From: Candidatus Methanomethylicus oleisabuli
Lineage (GTDB): Archaea; Thermoproteota; Methanomethylicia; Methanomethylicales; Methanomethylicaceae
Direction: 5' to 3'
DNA: 41,377 bases
Assembly (NCBI GenBank): GCA_001717025.1
Contig: MAGU01000081.1
Span: forward strand, 1 to 41,377
The notes beneath the pieces are model-generated. The model did no database searches, was not told the origin of the DNA, and was given only the letters and a program-made list of their open reading frames with translations. Numbering within the stretch: the stretch's first letter is position 1; every line of letters begins with the position of its first letter. Shown one piece after another: positions 34,119-41,377 of this stretch. The position numbers were made by a program, and so were the translations under genes.

Positions 34119-35289
34119 CTTTTGATGGCCAGAAGCGAAAGAGGCGGTAGAAGACAGTTATGTAAACGATGTATATCATAGATGTTGCATAGAGCGGGCT
34201 GTCCAAGCTCTTGTCCATCATTACACCGCCCACCTGAGAGGCGGCAGAGTTAGGAACGCGCCACGCTACCGATGTTACTGCGCTTATTGTGCTCCTATGC
34301 TCTGGTTCGGCCATCTTCATGGTGAAAGCCGTGAGGAGCGGCGTGCTCATGTTCATGAAGATCTGCCTGAATATGAAGAATGGAGATGCGATTGTGAGGT
34401 CCGTACATAGCGTCATCATGATCATGAGAGGCACCGATGCCAGCTGTGGGATAAGTATGGCACGCAGCGTGCCGAGCCTGCTTGCGATCGCAGGTACGAA
34501 GAAGTAGAATGGAATGGCAATGAAGCTGACGGCAGCGTTGAGTGTGCCAATCGGACCAGATTCAACAGCGAACTTAACGCTCATATAATATGAGAGCAAT
34601 GGAATCGAGAGCCCTGCGCCAAATCCGATCATCATCTGAGTGAACGTGTATCTGAGGACCGGCCCCTTTATACCGCTGAAGAGGGGGGCGCCTTGTATTA
34701 GAAGGCTTCGAGACGCAGAGTATTGGGATTAACGCCCCAAACCCGATGGGAATGAGGCAAATGATGCTCAATCTATAAGCATCTGACATCCCGAGCCCCA
34801 TTGATGAGACTAGCAACTCAGGCATCCATCCAATGAGCGAACTGAAGCCATAGATTGCATTGACGAGTACCGACCGTATTGAATAGACCTTTACCATGGA
34901 GTCGCTCGCGATCTTATCAGCTATTATTGCTGGGACACATGGGAGGTACATGGCACTGCCGATTCCCAATAGCGCCGCTGAAGATATCTTCAACTCAAGG
35001 CTTGGCGAGTTTGTGATTATGGATAGGCCCAATCGCAGTCAGGGTCACGCCACATGCCATCATCATGCGCCGGTCTACCTTGTCCGAGATAATGCCGAAT
35101 GGTATGAGCGTCAAGGAAGCAGACATCCCCTGAACGAGCATGAACGTAGCTACGGCCCCTCCCGTGAATCCGATTGACTTCAAGTAGGGCTGCAGCACCG
35201 TAAGGGAAGCCCTCCAGCAAGGAGTACATGGCAACAGTGGTCATAACCAGCTTCACATCCCTCGAGAAGGGACATTTATCGGTAGACAT
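34084..35289 (-). pseudogene. MFS transporter interrupted by three +1 frameshifts
   Basis: The reading starts at ATG 35289, with a strong GGAGG just upstream, and three +1 shifts join four frames into one 401-residue MFS transporter ending at 34084. Each shift sits at an in-frame CCT: 35205-35203 (TTC CCT T), 35027-35025 (GGG CCT A) and 34705-34703 (AAG CCT T). Skipping one C at each restores LTVLQPYLKSIGF, LSIITNSPSLEL and LLIQGAPLFSGIKG in turn. The joined sequence keeps the loop 'GIISDKVDRR' and all twelve helices without any stop. This is either a recently damaged gene, a run of indel errors, or repeated frameshifting. Its substrate is unknown. Confidence 0.82.
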
Positions 35290-35415
35290 GCCACTTCCTC
35301 CTGCAATTGATTTCAAGATCGCATTTCGTGCAATGTTTTCGAGAGGCGGGAGATGCCCTAATAAATGTTGGCTGATTCGATCGTTGCAGATGAGTCGTAA
35401 GCACACGATAAACTG

Positions 35416-35433
35416 CAATATATTTAAATATTG
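35416..35433. promoter_or_regulatory. Palindrome overlapping the TATA box of the wHTH gene
   Basis: CAATAT-ATTTAA-ATATTG is a perfect 6-bp inverted repeat with a 6-bp spacer, and its centre is the likely TATA box (ATATATTTAAATA). With archaeal spacing transcription starts near 35449, 24 bases before the GGAGGG-led ATG at 35473. Overlap of a dyad with TATA suggests repression by the gene product. Confidence 0.5.
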
Positions 35434-35482
35434 AACCGAGGAAGTGTTAGCGTAATACCTGGAGGGTATAAAATGAACAAAG

Positions 35483-35863
35483 GTGCTCGACTTTTCTGTT
35501 AAGGCGCAATGCCTTAAGAATACCAGACCCTCTGCAACAGTTGAAGACGCCCTTGTAAGGCTGGCCGAGAAGAGCATGACGGATGTGCAGAAGCGAGTTC
35601 TGATTCACATATACTCGTTCCATAGGCGTGGCTCAGCCGAGGGCAAGACCTACTCTTGGCATGTGAGGGAGATTGTAAAAACGCTTGGTATGCCGGAATC
35701 GACTGCCAAATGGAGCCTCAATCATCTGCGGGATAGCCTTATGCTTGAATGCGGATCGATGCTTGATAAGGGTACACCGCTAAGGATTACTAGACCTGGC
35801 GCGTTGGTTGCAGAGCGGATTAATGCAAGAGGCGTAATTGCCGAGATCGGGGAGCTCGCTTGA
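35483..35863 (+). CDS. Winged-helix transcriptional regulator
   Basis: 126 residues; the helix-turn-helix region is DVQKRVLIHIYSFHRRG (about 34-50) with recognition helix VREIVKTLGMPESTAKWSLN (about 61-80), then a wing and tail with TPLRITRPGALVAERI. The frame opens at GTG 35483, but the strong GGAGGG (35461-35466) is seven bases before ATG 35473 in another frame, giving MNKGARLFC and a stop. Skipping one G in AAAGGTG would fuse MNK to the regulator. The gene lies 197 bases upstream of the hydrogenase operon and may control it or the MFS gene; this is inference from position. Confidence 0.75.
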   Translation: MLDFSVKAQCLKNTRPSATVEDALVRLAEKSMTDVQKRVLIHIYSFHRRGSAEGKTYSWHVREIVKTLGMPESTAKWSLNHLRDSLMLECGSMLDKGTPLRITRPGALVAERINARGVIAEIGELA

Positions 35864-36019
35864 CGGCATCACCATGTGGCTGACCGTCCCTGCAGGTCTA
35901 CTTGTGATGGCCGCCCTTTCGAGCGCCTAGCTAAGAGTAATGCTAAGCAATGGGCATAGTCGAACGCAAATGGCAGCGAACTGCCAGCGCCGAGGGCACA
36001 TTTAGGGGTGTGCGAGAAG

Positions 36020-36029
36020 TAATATATGC
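36020..36029 (+). promoter_or_regulatory. TATA box of the hydrogenase operon
   Basis: TAATATATGC is centred 35 bases before ATG 36060, so transcription would start near 36050 with a leader of about ten bases. The five genes to 40330 follow with overlaps or tiny gaps and can be served by this promoter. Confidence 0.55.
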
Positions 36030-36059
36030 AATTGTGTTGTTTGTTGTCTAGCCGGTGAT

Positions 36060-37103
36060 ATGATGATAAGGGTATCCAAACAGGAGCTGCTCGAGTTGCC
36101 CTCTCTGCTTTCGGCAATGGGCTACAGCGTAATAGCACCCATTAGGACCGGCGGGATCGTCAAACTTGCACCACTCGGTTCCGACATCCAACCTGAACTG
36201 GAGTATGTCAGAGTCGTCAATTCGCCGAAGAAGTTCTTGTTGCCAGACGATGAGTTACTCTTCAGATACAGGAGCACCGCTACAATAACATCTTACGGTC
36301 TCAAGATAAGGTTCCCTACAGCAGAAGGCCCCTGCCCTGTAGCCATTCTTCCGGAGTATAATCCAGTCAGAGAGAGGCTTGCGTTGTTCGGCATTCATCA
36401 GTGCATGGTGAATTCTGTACGATACCTTGACACGGTTATGCTTAGAGATCCTGCGGATCCATATTATAAGAACAGAAGGGATGGGATGTTCATCGCTGAA
36501 CTAGACTGTGATGCGGGGGACGAGTACTGCATGTGCCGTACCCTTGGCACCTACAAGGTACCGGCAGGCTACGCAGACATCAGGATGAGAAAGAGTGGCG
36601 ACGGCTATCTCATCGAGGAGGCGACGGAGGCGGGCAAAGAGCTGCTCTCCAAGCTAAAGAGGCAGGATGTCAAAGGAAAATACCCGATATCGGTTCCGAA
36701 GATGGTCAAGGATTTTGAGCTAGTGACGAGAGATGATCAAGAGATTGACGCCAAGGAAGCTTCGAGGTCATTGGTGGCGTGCACCCTGTGCGCAGCATGC
36801 ACGGTAACATGCCCCACATGCTACTGCATGGACATCGAGGACAAGTTCAGCCTCATCGATCCGTCCAACGTTGGTCGGACGCGAACTAAAATGTCCTGCC
36901 AGCGCAGGTGCTATAGCACCATTGCAGGTGGAACCACGTTCCTGGCTGCCAAGGAAGAGAGGTTCAAATGGAGGGTGAAGCATAAGTTTCCATTCTCAAT
37001 CAATGCATTCAAGCTGGTCGGTTGCACCGGCTGCGGCAACTGCATCGCTTGCTGCCCAGCGGGCATCGACTTTAGGGAGTTCGTTGGCAGGAGGGTCGCA
37101 TAA
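36060..37103 (+). CDS. hydB: Sulfhydrogenase-type hydrogenase beta subunit, Fe-S protein
   Basis: 347 residues related to HydB of archaeal sulfhydrogenases and to subunit A of anaerobic sulfite reductase. Two [4Fe-4S] clusters are visible: C241-C244-C247-C251 (CTLCAACTVTCP) and C322-C325-C328-C332 (CTGCGNCIACCP). The N-terminal 230 residues contain a Cys-rich stretch (DCDAGDEYCMCR, C150-C159) and a metal-binding-like region. It would pass electrons between the flavin subunit and the NiFe module in the cytoplasm. It is the first gene of the five-gene operon; its stop overlaps the next ATG (TAATG). ATG 36063 is an alternative start. Confidence 0.88.
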   Translation: MMIRVSKQELLELPSLLSAMGYSVIAPIRTGGIVKLAPLGSDIQPELEYVRVVNSPKKFLLPDDELLFRYRSTATITSYGLKIRFPTAEGPCPVAILPEYNPVRERLALFGIHQCMVNSVRYLDTVMLRDPADPYYKNRRDGMFIAELDCDAGDEYCMCRTLGTYKVPAGYADIRMRKSGDGYLIEEATEAGKELLSKLKRQDVKGKYPISVPKMVKDFELVTRDDQEIDAKEASRSLVACTLCAACTVTCPTCYCMDIEDKFSLIDPSNVGRTRTKMSCQRRCYSTIAGGTTFLAAKEERFKWRVKHKFPFSINAFKLVGCTGCGNCIACCPAGIDFREFVGRRVA

Positions 37104-37933
37104 TGATACAGGAATCTCTGGAGAAGATGAATCCGTATATCCCAAAACCCGCGACGGTAATAGCAGTCAAGAACGAGAGCCTTGAGACCAAGACGCTTAG
37201 GCTAGAGTTATACAACTGGAGGACCGACTTTGTGCCTGGGCAGTTCGTCCAGCTCCTGCTCCCGGGTGTCGGAGAGGCCCCCTTCTGCATCGCGTCATCA
37301 CAATCTGATCAGAAGCACATAGATCTAACGATCATAAGGAGGGGCATCCTCACGACGTCCGTCCATTATCTGAGGCCGGGCGACGCGGTGGGGATCAGAG
37401 GACCCTTCGGCAAGCCGTTTCCGCTGGAGGCGCTTGAGGACAGAGACCTACTCATCATTGCCACTGGCATCGGCATAGCTGCCCTCAAGTCACTGATAAT
37501 ATACGCCGTCGAGAATAGAAAGAGGTTCAACAATGTAATGCTGCTCTATGGCGCGAGGTTCATTGAGGACCTGGTATATAGAGATGAATTAAAGCAGTGG
37601 GAAAAGTCGATCGATGCCTCCATCACCTTGAGCAAGGCGCCTCCTGAGTGGCAGGGGCTGAGAGGGAGGGTCACGGACCACTTGGGCGCGCTGAATATCG
37701 GCAAGGGGACGGTGGCCGCGGTATGCGGCTCGCCCACAGTGATGTCGAGCATAGCCGATGCCCTTGTCGTGCATGGGATCTCCACTAGCGACATCTATGT
37801 ATCGCTTGAGAGGCACATGAAGTGCGGCATAGGGAAATGCGCCAGGTGCCTGATCCCAGGCGGAAAGCATGTCTGTACCGATGGCCCAGTCTTTAGGCTC
37901 TCGGAGATCAGTGCTGGGGCGATAGGGGAATGA
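37103..37933 (+). CDS. hydG: Sulfhydrogenase-type hydrogenase gamma subunit, FAD/NAD(P) protein
   Basis: 276 residues of the ferredoxin-NADP reductase superfamily. The FAD domain carries FVPGQFVQLLLPG (about 36-48) and a later strand with DLTIIRRG; the NAD(P) domain carries LLIIATGIGIAALKSL (about 117-132). The C-terminus has the [2Fe-2S] motif C..C..C..C in MKCGIGKCARCLI and HVCTDGP. In HydBGDA enzymes this subunit exchanges electrons with NAD(P)(H). It overlaps hydB by one base and is followed after four bases by hydD. Confidence 0.88.
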   Translation: MIQESLEKMNPYIPKPATVIAVKNESLETKTLRLELYNWRTDFVPGQFVQLLLPGVGEAPFCIASSQSDQKHIDLTIIRRGILTTSVHYLRPGDAVGIRGPFGKPFPLEALEDRDLLIIATGIGIAALKSLIIYAVENRKRFNNVMLLYGARFIEDLVYRDELKQWEKSIDASITLSKAPPEWQGLRGRVTDHLGALNIGKGTVAAVCGSPTVMSSIADALVVHGISTSDIYVSLERHMKCGIGKCARCLIPGGKHVCTDGPVFRLSEISAGAIGE

Positions 37934-37937
37934 TCAT

Positions 37938-38681
37938 ATGAAGCTGGCATTCTACGCACTCACGTCCTGCGAGGGCTGCCTGACGACGCTGATCACTAAT
38001 CTTGGGCCTAACTTGGAGGGGCTCTGGAGGATGTTCGATATAGACTACTTCAAGCTCGTACGGGAACCTGTCGGCGGCGTCAGGATACCCAAGGCGGACA
38101 TAGCCTTCGTTGAGGGTGCCGTCGTCACGGATCGTGATCGGAAGACCCTGAACGAGATAAGGAACAACTCCAGCTTCGTTGTGGCACTCGGAACCTGCGC
38201 CTCGAGCGGGAACATCGCGTACACTGCGTCTAGGGCTGTTGATCTTGATGCGAAGCACCTAAGGGACCTGGAAATATCCCCCGCTGAGCCGCTATCCTCG
38301 GTTGTGGCTGTAGATTTTGAGCTTAGCGGCTGCCCTGTAAGCGCTAAAGAGTTCACTGATGCGCTTCTGAGGCTCATCAACAGCATGGAGCCCATTCAGC
38401 CAGATTATTCGGTCTGCTACGAGTGTAGAAGCAAGGGAAATCCATGCCTCCTAGACGCGAAGCGGGTGTGCCTCGGCCCTCTTGCAATGGGCGGCTGTGG
38501 CGCGGCGTGTCCGACTGTAGGCTCCCCATGCTACAGCTGCAGGGGCCCGGCGGTTGAGGCGGACCTGAATGCTTACTTAATCGTTCTTGAGAAGAAAGGG
38601 ATTGGAAAGGAGAGGGCACTGATGATGCTGAGGATGTTCACGGGGAAGAAGGCAAAGGAGCTGTTGAAGGATGAACAGTAG
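37938..38681 (+). CDS. hydD: [NiFe] hydrogenase small subunit
   Basis: 247 residues with the proximal [4Fe-4S] ligands C11 and C14 (TSCEGCLTTL), a third Cys in ALGTCASSGN and a fourth in LSGCPVSAKEF. The C-terminal part holds further Cys groups (CYECRSKGNPCLL, CLGPLAMGGCGAACP and SPCYSCRGP) for two more clusters, as in group 3 cytoplasmic hydrogenases. There is no Tat signal, so the enzyme stays inside the cell. It overlaps hydA by 11 bases. All ligand cysteines expected for three clusters are present. Confidence 0.92.
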   Translation: MKLAFYALTSCEGCLTTLITNLGPNLEGLWRMFDIDYFKLVREPVGGVRIPKADIAFVEGAVVTDRDRKTLNEIRNNSSFVVALGTCASSGNIAYTASRAVDLDAKHLRDLEISPAEPLSSVVAVDFELSGCPVSAKEFTDALLRLINSMEPIQPDYSVCYECRSKGNPCLLDAKRVCLGPLAMGGCGAACPTVGSPCYSCRGPAVEADLNAYLIVLEKKGIGKERALMMLRMFTGKKAKELLKDEQ

Positions 38682-39993
38682 CGGCAAGGGAGACATCATA
38701 ATAGATACAAATGAACTGAGGTTTATTGAGGGTCATGCCCGCCTCCAAGTTAGGATGGCGGGAGGTGAAACGGTGGCGGAGTTTCAGAATTTGGAGGGGC
38801 CTAGATTCCTCTCGAGGTACCTTGTAGGAAAGCCCGTTGAGATGGCGCCGATGATAGCATCGAGAATCTGCGGCCTCTGCTATACCGCCCACTCTATTAA
38901 CGCGGCAGAGGCCATCGAGAAGGCACTTGGCATAAAGGTGTCAAAAGAGGTCAGGGAGCTGCGTAATGTGCTCTATCTGGCAAACAACCTAAGGAGCCAC
39001 ATGATGCATCTGCTATACCTTGCACTGCCCTCAATAAAGGGCGTCATCAGCATCTTCAGGCTTCGCGATGAAGACCTCTACAGAGAAGGAACTAAACTGC
39101 TAACAAAATCAACTGAGCTCATCGAGATCTGGGGCGGCAGATCCGTCCACGTACCCAATGTCGTGGTTGGAGGGTTCGGGGCGGCAATGAAGGGCAGGCA
39201 GCTTGTCAGCTCCGTGAATGATCTCGAGGGGCTGATGAATGATGCCATGAAGTTTGCAGGCTATGCGATTGATCTAGATCTTCCTGAACTGGAGAGGTAC
39301 AGAACGCTGGGGTCGCTGAGGAACCCAGGGTGCTACCCTACATATGCCGAGAATGCGTCCATGGTGCTTAACGACGGCTCGCTGCTTACCAGCAACGAGT
39401 ACTTTGATAGCATCACGGAGGTTACGAAGTATTACTCCACGTCCAAGCACGCCTACTTCAGGAACTCAGAGCTCACCGTAGGCGCGCTATCGCGCGTCAT
39501 ACTCAACAAAAGGCATCTGAAACCCAAGGCCAAGGAGCTCGCGGAGAGGGTCGAGTGGCGAATGAATCCTTTCCTGATAATCAAGGCGCAGGCGGTCGAG
39601 GTCGTGCATTACATGGAGGAGTTAATAACTGCAGGGCAGAGGCTCGGTGACATAATCGTTGAGCCGAGCAAAGATGGCGTAGTAAATAGCGCCAACTGTA
39701 GCGCTTCGCAGGCACCCATCTCCGACTGCGAGGGCACAGGGAGGGGCTTCTTCGTGGCGGAAGCACCACGTGGTGCGCTCTGTCATGCCTGTGAGGTTGA
39801 GGGGGGCAGGATAAAGAGCTACAAGGTCTATACCCCAACGGCGATAAACTCGAAGAGCATAGAGCTAGATGCAACAGAATTAGTAAAGAAGTTCAGACCG
39901 CTGGGCGTCGAGAAGATGAAGCTCATACTGGAGGACATGACGCGCGCATACGATCCGTGCCTTTCATGTGCCGTGAGCCTCGACATATACTGA
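38671..39993 (+). CDS. hydA: [NiFe] hydrogenase large subunit
   Basis: 440 residues, the NiFe active-site subunit. The first metal motif is RICGLCYTAH (C67, C70), with GLC replacing the more usual GIC. The second is DPCLSC (C430, C433) at the very end. E20 in IEGHARL is the conserved N-terminal glutamate. After C433 the chain reads AVSLDIY, so the His or Arg after which the maturation protease normally cuts (DPCxxCxxH/R) is Ser, and only four residues follow. Group 3b members mostly retain the His. The enzyme should oxidise H2 or make it with NAD(P)(H). No maturation genes are in the window. Confidence 0.92.
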   Translation: MNSSGKGDIIIDTNELRFIEGHARLQVRMAGGETVAEFQNLEGPRFLSRYLVGKPVEMAPMIASRICGLCYTAHSINAAEAIEKALGIKVSKEVRELRNVLYLANNLRSHMMHLLYLALPSIKGVISIFRLRDEDLYREGTKLLTKSTELIEIWGGRSVHVPNVVVGGFGAAMKGRQLVSSVNDLEGLMNDAMKFAGYAIDLDLPELERYRTLGSLRNPGCYPTYAENASMVLNDGSLLTSNEYFDSITEVTKYYSTSKHAYFRNSELTVGALSRVILNKRHLKPKAKELAERVEWRMNPFLIIKAQAVEVVHYMEELITAGQRLGDIIVEPSKDGVVNSANCSASQAPISDCEGTGRGFFVAEAPRGALCHACEVEGGRIKSYKVYTPTAINSKSIELDATELVKKFRPLGVEKMKLILEDMTRAYDPCLSCAVSLDIY

Positions 39994-40009
39994 AAAAGGA
40001 GGGCAACAA

Positions 40010-40330
40010 ATGGCAATGGAGTGTATATCCACTGATAAACTTAAGGAAAGAGTTCTTCAGGGAGGAGAATTCATCGCAATCTTCAGCACGAAATGGTGTG
40101 GATTCTGCAGGGCACTCATCAGGGAGCTCGAAAGGTCAAGAGTTGACTTCGACATGGTAGAAGTTGACATATCATCTGACGATGATCCTGCATGGGACGA
40201 TCATGGGATAAGCACGGTCCCCACAGCAGTCCTCTTCAGTTCAGGCAGGGAGATCGCTAGGAGGTGCCCAAGACGTGATGGACTCAGCGTGAAGGACGTC
40301 AGGAGCCTATACGAGAGGTCCCGCGCATAG
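40010..40330 (+). CDS. Thioredoxin-like protein in the hydrogenase operon
   Basis: 106 residues with the WCGFC active site (STKWCGFCRAL), the cis-Pro loop STVPTAVLFSSG, and a thioredoxin-like fold throughout. GGAGGG, six bases before ATG 40010, gives a strong start. It follows hydA by 16 bases in the same direction, so it is almost certainly in the hydrogenase operon, perhaps protecting or reducing cysteines in the Fe-S proteins or receiving electrons. Its last 32 bases overlap the end of the convergent MFS gene. Confidence 0.88.
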   Translation: MAMECISTDKLKERVLQGGEFIAIFSTKWCGFCRALIRELERSRVDFDMVEVDISSDDDPAWDDHGISTVPTAVLFSSGREIARRCPRRDGLSVKDVRSLYERSRA

Positions 40331-41377
40331 ACGTGATGGTCACCGCAGCAGAGATGGATGCGAGAATTGACAGTATGAGGTATGGCAATGAAGGTGCAGC
40401 GATGAATCCTACGTATCCCATAAGCATGGGCCCTATGAGTTGACCTATGCCTATAGAAGACTCGAATAGCCCGGCATAGAAACCCTTGGCAGGCCTGTCT
40501 AGCATGAACGCGAGGGAGTATGCATAAAGCAGCCCTAGGGAAAGTCCAAGGAGGACCACGGATGCCGCGAAGCCCGCAGCTGATGGGGCTGCCCACGAGA
40601 AGAGCATAGATGCCGAGAGAGCGATCATGCCGAGCGCCAATGTAGACCTGCCCAGCATAGCAAGGATACGCCTATAGAATATGAAGACCGTGGTCCTGAC
40701 GAGTGATGTGACCCCCACAAGGTAGCTGATCAAGGATGCTGTGAGCCCAGCGGCTGCGGCATAGGACGGGAAGAGGAACATGAAAGACAGCATGGCAAAT
40801 CCCCAGACGATCATCGCATATATGATGATCGGCATTCCGCTTACCGCGGTCTGAGCGGCGCCCTCTAAGGACTGCTTGGGCTGCCGAGGCATCTTGATGG
40901 AGGCGACCATGGCGGCGCCTGCCACCATAAATAGGGCAACGCCATAGAAGGCATAACGGATGTCGACAAAGGATATGGCAGCCCCCAGAACGATTGGACC
41001 AGCCATATAGCCGAAGCTCCACGATACGCTGTACATTCCCACCATTGCGGAGCGGTTGCTGCCGTCACTACGATCGCCTATAAATGCCTCGGCGGAAGGC
41101 CATATAGCGGAGAAGCATACCCCCTCCACTATCCTCAGGATCAAGAGCTGCATGAACGTGGCTGATTGGGCGTACATAATTCCTGCCGTAGCATAGAGCA
41201 ACAGACCAGCCATCATCGTCGGCTTCCGACCTATGCGGTCTGAGACCTTGCCGAAGACGGCTGGTAGGAATATGTAAGGAATGGAAGCGAACGCCCCAAG
41301 AAGGCCAAGCTCAAGGGTATTTGCGGAGGCCATTACACCTGCATATAAGGGCACGGCGGGGGGCATCATCCCAAAGC
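40299..41377 (-). CDS. MFS transporter, N-terminus beyond the window
   Basis: At least 356 residues of a major facilitator superfamily carrier. The first complete loop has the MFS signature FGKVSDRIGRKPTMM (after helix 2). Eleven or so helices follow, with the central loop near 'MPRQPKQSLEGAAQ'. The sequence still reads open to the last base (Phe-Gly before MMPPAVPLYAG), and helix 1 is missing, so the gene starts beyond 41377. It is not interrupted, unlike the other MFS gene. It converges with the thioredoxin gene, overlapping by 32 bases. The substrate is unknown. Confidence 0.88.
   Translation of the reverse strand, partial: FGMMPPAVPLYAGVMASANTLELGLLGAFASIPYIFLPAVFGKVSDRIGRKPTMMAGLLLYATAGIMYAQSATFMQLLILRIVEGVCFSAIWPSAEAFIGDRSDGSNRSAMVGMYSVSWSFGYMAGPIVLGAAISFVDIRYAFYGVALFMVAGAAMVASIKMPRQPKQSLEGAAQTAVSGMPIIIYAMIVWGFAMLSFMFLFPSYAAAAGLTASLISYLVGVTSLVRTTVFIFYRRILAMLGRSTLALGMIALSASMLFSWAAPSAAGFAASVVLLGLSLGLLYAYSLAFMLDRPAKGFYAGLFESSIGIGQLIGPMLMGYVGFIAAPSLPYLILSILASISAAVTITSMRGTSRIGS

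Noticed and set aside
35869-36138. 89-codon minus-strand frame over the hydrogenase promoter
   Set aside because: It runs antisense through the start of hydB and has no protein-like features.

Overview
The window reads as archaeal DNA, most probably from an uncultivated euryarchaeal lineage; a Thermoplasmata-like placement is a guess. Support comes from a PDCD5-family DNA-binding protein, a Hjc-type Holliday junction resolvase, a geranylgeranyl reductase (ether lipids), an MptA-type GTP cyclohydrolase, a YchF-type GTPase with archaeal features, a cytosolic sulfhydrogenase-type [NiFe] hydrogenase, many AGG/AGA arginine codons, and TATA-box promoters about 25 nt from start codons (some mRNAs look leaderless, others have a clear GGAGG). 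Bases 2-34 are not genomic: they match the Illumina Nextera transposase adapter, so this is the end of a metagenome or single-cell contig. The GrpE gene that abuts the adapter is cut there. The other end cuts an MFS gene.

Layout. 35-2209: truncated grpE (-), an HdrD-like CCG-domain iron-sulfur protein (+), and a PDCD5-like protein (-). 2354-4444: a secreted M6-like zinc protease (-). 4544-7700: an operon-like AIM24 / Nudix / Hjc-like run, then a YchF GTPase (all -). 7922-9177: a creatininase-family amidohydrolase and a YjbQ protein (+). 9178-9664: a gene-poor stretch with a perfect 4 x 18-bp tandem repeat. 9665-11371: an SPFH/zinc-ribbon protein with a coiled-coil partner (-). 11592-12987: an ArsR repressor, a permease remnant and three tandem small thioredoxins, one frameshifted (-). 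13152-13502: a four-helix membrane protein (+). 13926-15859: an arrestin-like/zinc-ribbon protein plus a TPR protein (-). 15957-18221: geranylgeranyl reductase and an FAH-family enzyme (-). 18807-21266: a C-terminally anchored surface protein (-). 21326-24401: RNase HI, a LysE exporter, MptA/FolE2, QueD-like PTPS and a nitroreductase (-). 24575-28007: an MBL-fold protein, a zinc-ribbon protein and an NCS1 permease (+). 28167-34118: a four-gene surface cluster of one 1308-residue PKD/InlB-like adhesin and three small proteins with pilin-like N-termini (-). 34084-35289: an MFS transporter broken by three +1 frameshifts (-). 35483-40330: a winged-helix regulator and the hydBGDA-thioredoxin operon (+). 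40299-41377: an incomplete MFS transporter (-).

How the genes fit together. The hydrogenase operon would couple H2 to NAD(P)(H) through an Fe-S subunit, a flavin subunit and the NiFe heterodimer, with a thioredoxin at its end and a wHTH regulator just upstream. MptA next to a QueD-like enzyme points to pterin or deazapurine (archaeosine) synthesis. The ArsR-permease-thioredoxin segment looks like a partly decayed metal(loid)/redox resistance cassette. The 28-34 kb cluster looks like a minor-pilin plus adhesin cassette.

The most unusual signal is a set of +1 frameshifts. The MFS gene has three, each at an in-frame CCT codon and each repaired by skipping one C. A thioredoxin gene has one at a CCA codon. 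The regulator has a strong ribosome site feeding a nine-codon frame that would join the main gene by skipping one G. Sequencing error, gene decay and programmed frameshifting cannot be separated from sequence alone. I found no tRNA, rRNA, CRISPR array or insertion sequence.
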